A stretch of DNA of 14,716 bases, taken from Bacteroidota bacterium. Lineage in GTDB: Bacteria; Spirochaetota; Spirochaetia; JABMQR01. Of this stretch, positions 14,074 through 14,716 are shown piece by piece. The DNA lies in NCBI GenBank assembly GCA_013202335.1, contig JABMQR010000106.1, positions 1 to 14,716 of the forward strand, in the 5' to 3' direction. Below the pieces are notes generated by a model, which worked only from the letters and a program-made list of their open reading frames with translations, was not told where the DNA came from and did no database searches. Both the position numbers and the translations under genes were made by a program. Numbering within the stretch: the first letter of the stretch is position 1; each line of letters opens with the position of its first letter.

Positions 14074-14095
14074 GGCCAGCAAAAACATGCTGGCC
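14074..14095 (-). terminator. Inverted repeat behind istB
   Basis: GGCCAGC (14074-14080) and GCTGGCC (14089-14095) form a perfect 7-bp GC-rich stem with an 8-nt loop, nine bases after the istB stop on the minus strand. The loop carries a T-rich stretch but none follows the stem, so it may be either a terminator or part of the element's end structure. Confidence 0.4.
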
Positions 14096-14104
14096 AGAAA
14101 GAAA

Positions 14105-14716
14105 TCAAACAGCCTTCTCAATAAGAATTGTATAACCATTGTTTAGAATACGTCTTCTGATGCTATCACCCATTGCAAAATTACCATCACCTTCAAGAAA
14201 AGAAATCCAAGTTCTCGGATCATATTGAGAAGTAATAATAGTCGACGTACCGAGTTCATCACGATTTTTTATTAGCGAAAAGAGTATAAGACTACGTTCA
14301 TCGCCTAACTGAGAAATCAAGAAATCATCAAGAATCAGTACCTGAATACGGCTATAGAAAATGAGCTTCTTTTTATACTTATTCATATCTGAATTTCTGA
14401 GCATGAATAGGTAGTCAATCAAATCCGTGAAATCTGTAAATAAAGTGCGATAGCCATTCTTACAAGCTTCAATACCAAAAGCTTTTGAAGCATAGGTTTT
14501 TCCTGCATCAGATTCACCGAAAATAGAAATATTCTTGCGATCTGAAATGAAGTCAAGAGATGAAAGCTGTTTCATAGTGGAGTCTTGGTACCGTCGTCCC
14601 TTTCCGGTTTTCAGATTCTCTATCTGTGCGTTGCTCCCTTTCAGTTTCGCGAGTTTCAGATTACGCTCAATGCTGTTATTAAGCTGAAAAGTGTATTCTT
14701 CAGAGACAACCTCCCG
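14105..14716 (-). CDS. istB: IS21-family ATP-binding protein IstB (partial, N-terminus beyond the window)
   Basis: The frame stays open from the stop at 14105 to the window edge, so at least 203 residues are present and the ATG at 14575 is internal. The visible part begins REVVSEEYTFQLNNSIERNL and KLAKLKGSNAQIENL, the IstB lead-in before the AAA+ core. The core has the P-loop GESDAGKTYASKAFG (usual form GxTGxGKT), Walker B VLILDDFL, and the late arginine region GDSIRRRILNNGY. IstB is the AAA+ helper that directs the IS21 transposase IstA to its target. The acidic ESD in the P-loop is atypical, but the catalytic Gly-Lys-Thr is kept. istA is expected just upstream on the minus strand, to the right of this window. 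Confidence 0.9.
   Translation of the reverse strand, partial: REVVSEEYTFQLNNSIERNLKLAKLKGSNAQIENLKTGKGRRYQDSTMKQLSSLDFISDRKNISIFGESDAGKTYASKAFGIEACKNGYRTLFTDFTDLIDYLFMLRNSDMNKYKKKLIFYSRIQVLILDDFLISQLGDERSLILFSLIKNRDELGTSTIITSQYDPRTWISFLEGDGNFAMGDSIRRRILNNGYTILIEKAV

Larger units (their letters stand above)
14006..14716 (-). mobile_element. IS21-family element, one end plus partial istB; continues beyond the window
   Basis: The istB-type gene on the minus strand is followed by about 100 bases of non-coding end sequence with repeated GGTCAC-containing units, as usual in IS21-family termini. The outer boundary is set tentatively at TGTGCTGC (from 14006), because IS21 ends start with TG. The other end and istA lie outside the window, so no target duplication can be checked. 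Confidence 0.6.

Overview
The window reads as bacterial chromosome with a sugar-use locus on the left (about 1-9350) and an insertion-sequence-bounded accessory island on the right (about 9425-14716). The locus type (a long LplA-type solute-binding protein with LplB/LplC-type permeases, a GH4 alpha-galactosidase and LacI-family repressors) fits an anaerobic, saccharolytic spirochaete or a Clostridia/Bacilli-like host. A spirochaete is my tentative preference, but nothing here proves it.

Left part. Positions 99-443 hold the C-terminal end of a DUF5107/TPR-type protein, cut off upstream by in-frame stops. A perfect 16-bp inverted repeat (449-497) separates it from a convergent LacI-family repressor gene (549-1544, minus). 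That repressor is divergent from a five-gene operon: solute-binding protein (1881-3539), LplB-like permease (3620-4537), LplC/YtcP-like permease (4560-5456), an unassigned (alpha/alpha)6-barrel glycosidase (5459-6829) and the GH4 alpha-galactosidase melA (6868-8205). The operon promoter (TTGACA-17-TAACAT) is followed at once by a perfect 18-bp palindrome, and a variant of the same site lies upstream of the repressor promoter, so the repressor very probably controls both itself and the operon. An intercistronic hairpin follows the binding-protein gene. The model is import of an alpha-galactosyl-containing oligosaccharide, trimming in the cytoplasm by the barrel glycosidase and removal of alpha-galactose by MelA. 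No ATP-binding subunit is encoded, so a shared MsmX-type ATPase must come from elsewhere. A second LacI-family gene (8359-9321) follows, with a LacI-type operator (9341-9354) just after it whose original target is no longer next to it.

Right part. A complete ISNCY/IS1202-like insertion sequence (9431-10908) carries an intact 440-aa DDE transposase, end sequences repeated three times on one side and twice on the other, and a flanking 6-bp direct repeat, TCAACA. Next comes a markedly AT-rich, translationally coupled three-gene cassette (10988-13921): an Mrr-like PD-(D/E)xK nuclease fused to a helical C-terminal domain, a 78-aa middle component, and a DUF2326-type SMC/RecN-like coiled-coil ATPase. 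This is the architecture of an ABC three-component (ABC-3C) conflict system, predicted to act in defence against phage or other mobile DNA. It is followed by one end of an IS21-family element and the 3' part of its istB gene (14105-14716, minus), which runs off the window. The sugar genes share one base composition; the ABC-3C genes are far richer in A+T, which suggests they were acquired horizontally.
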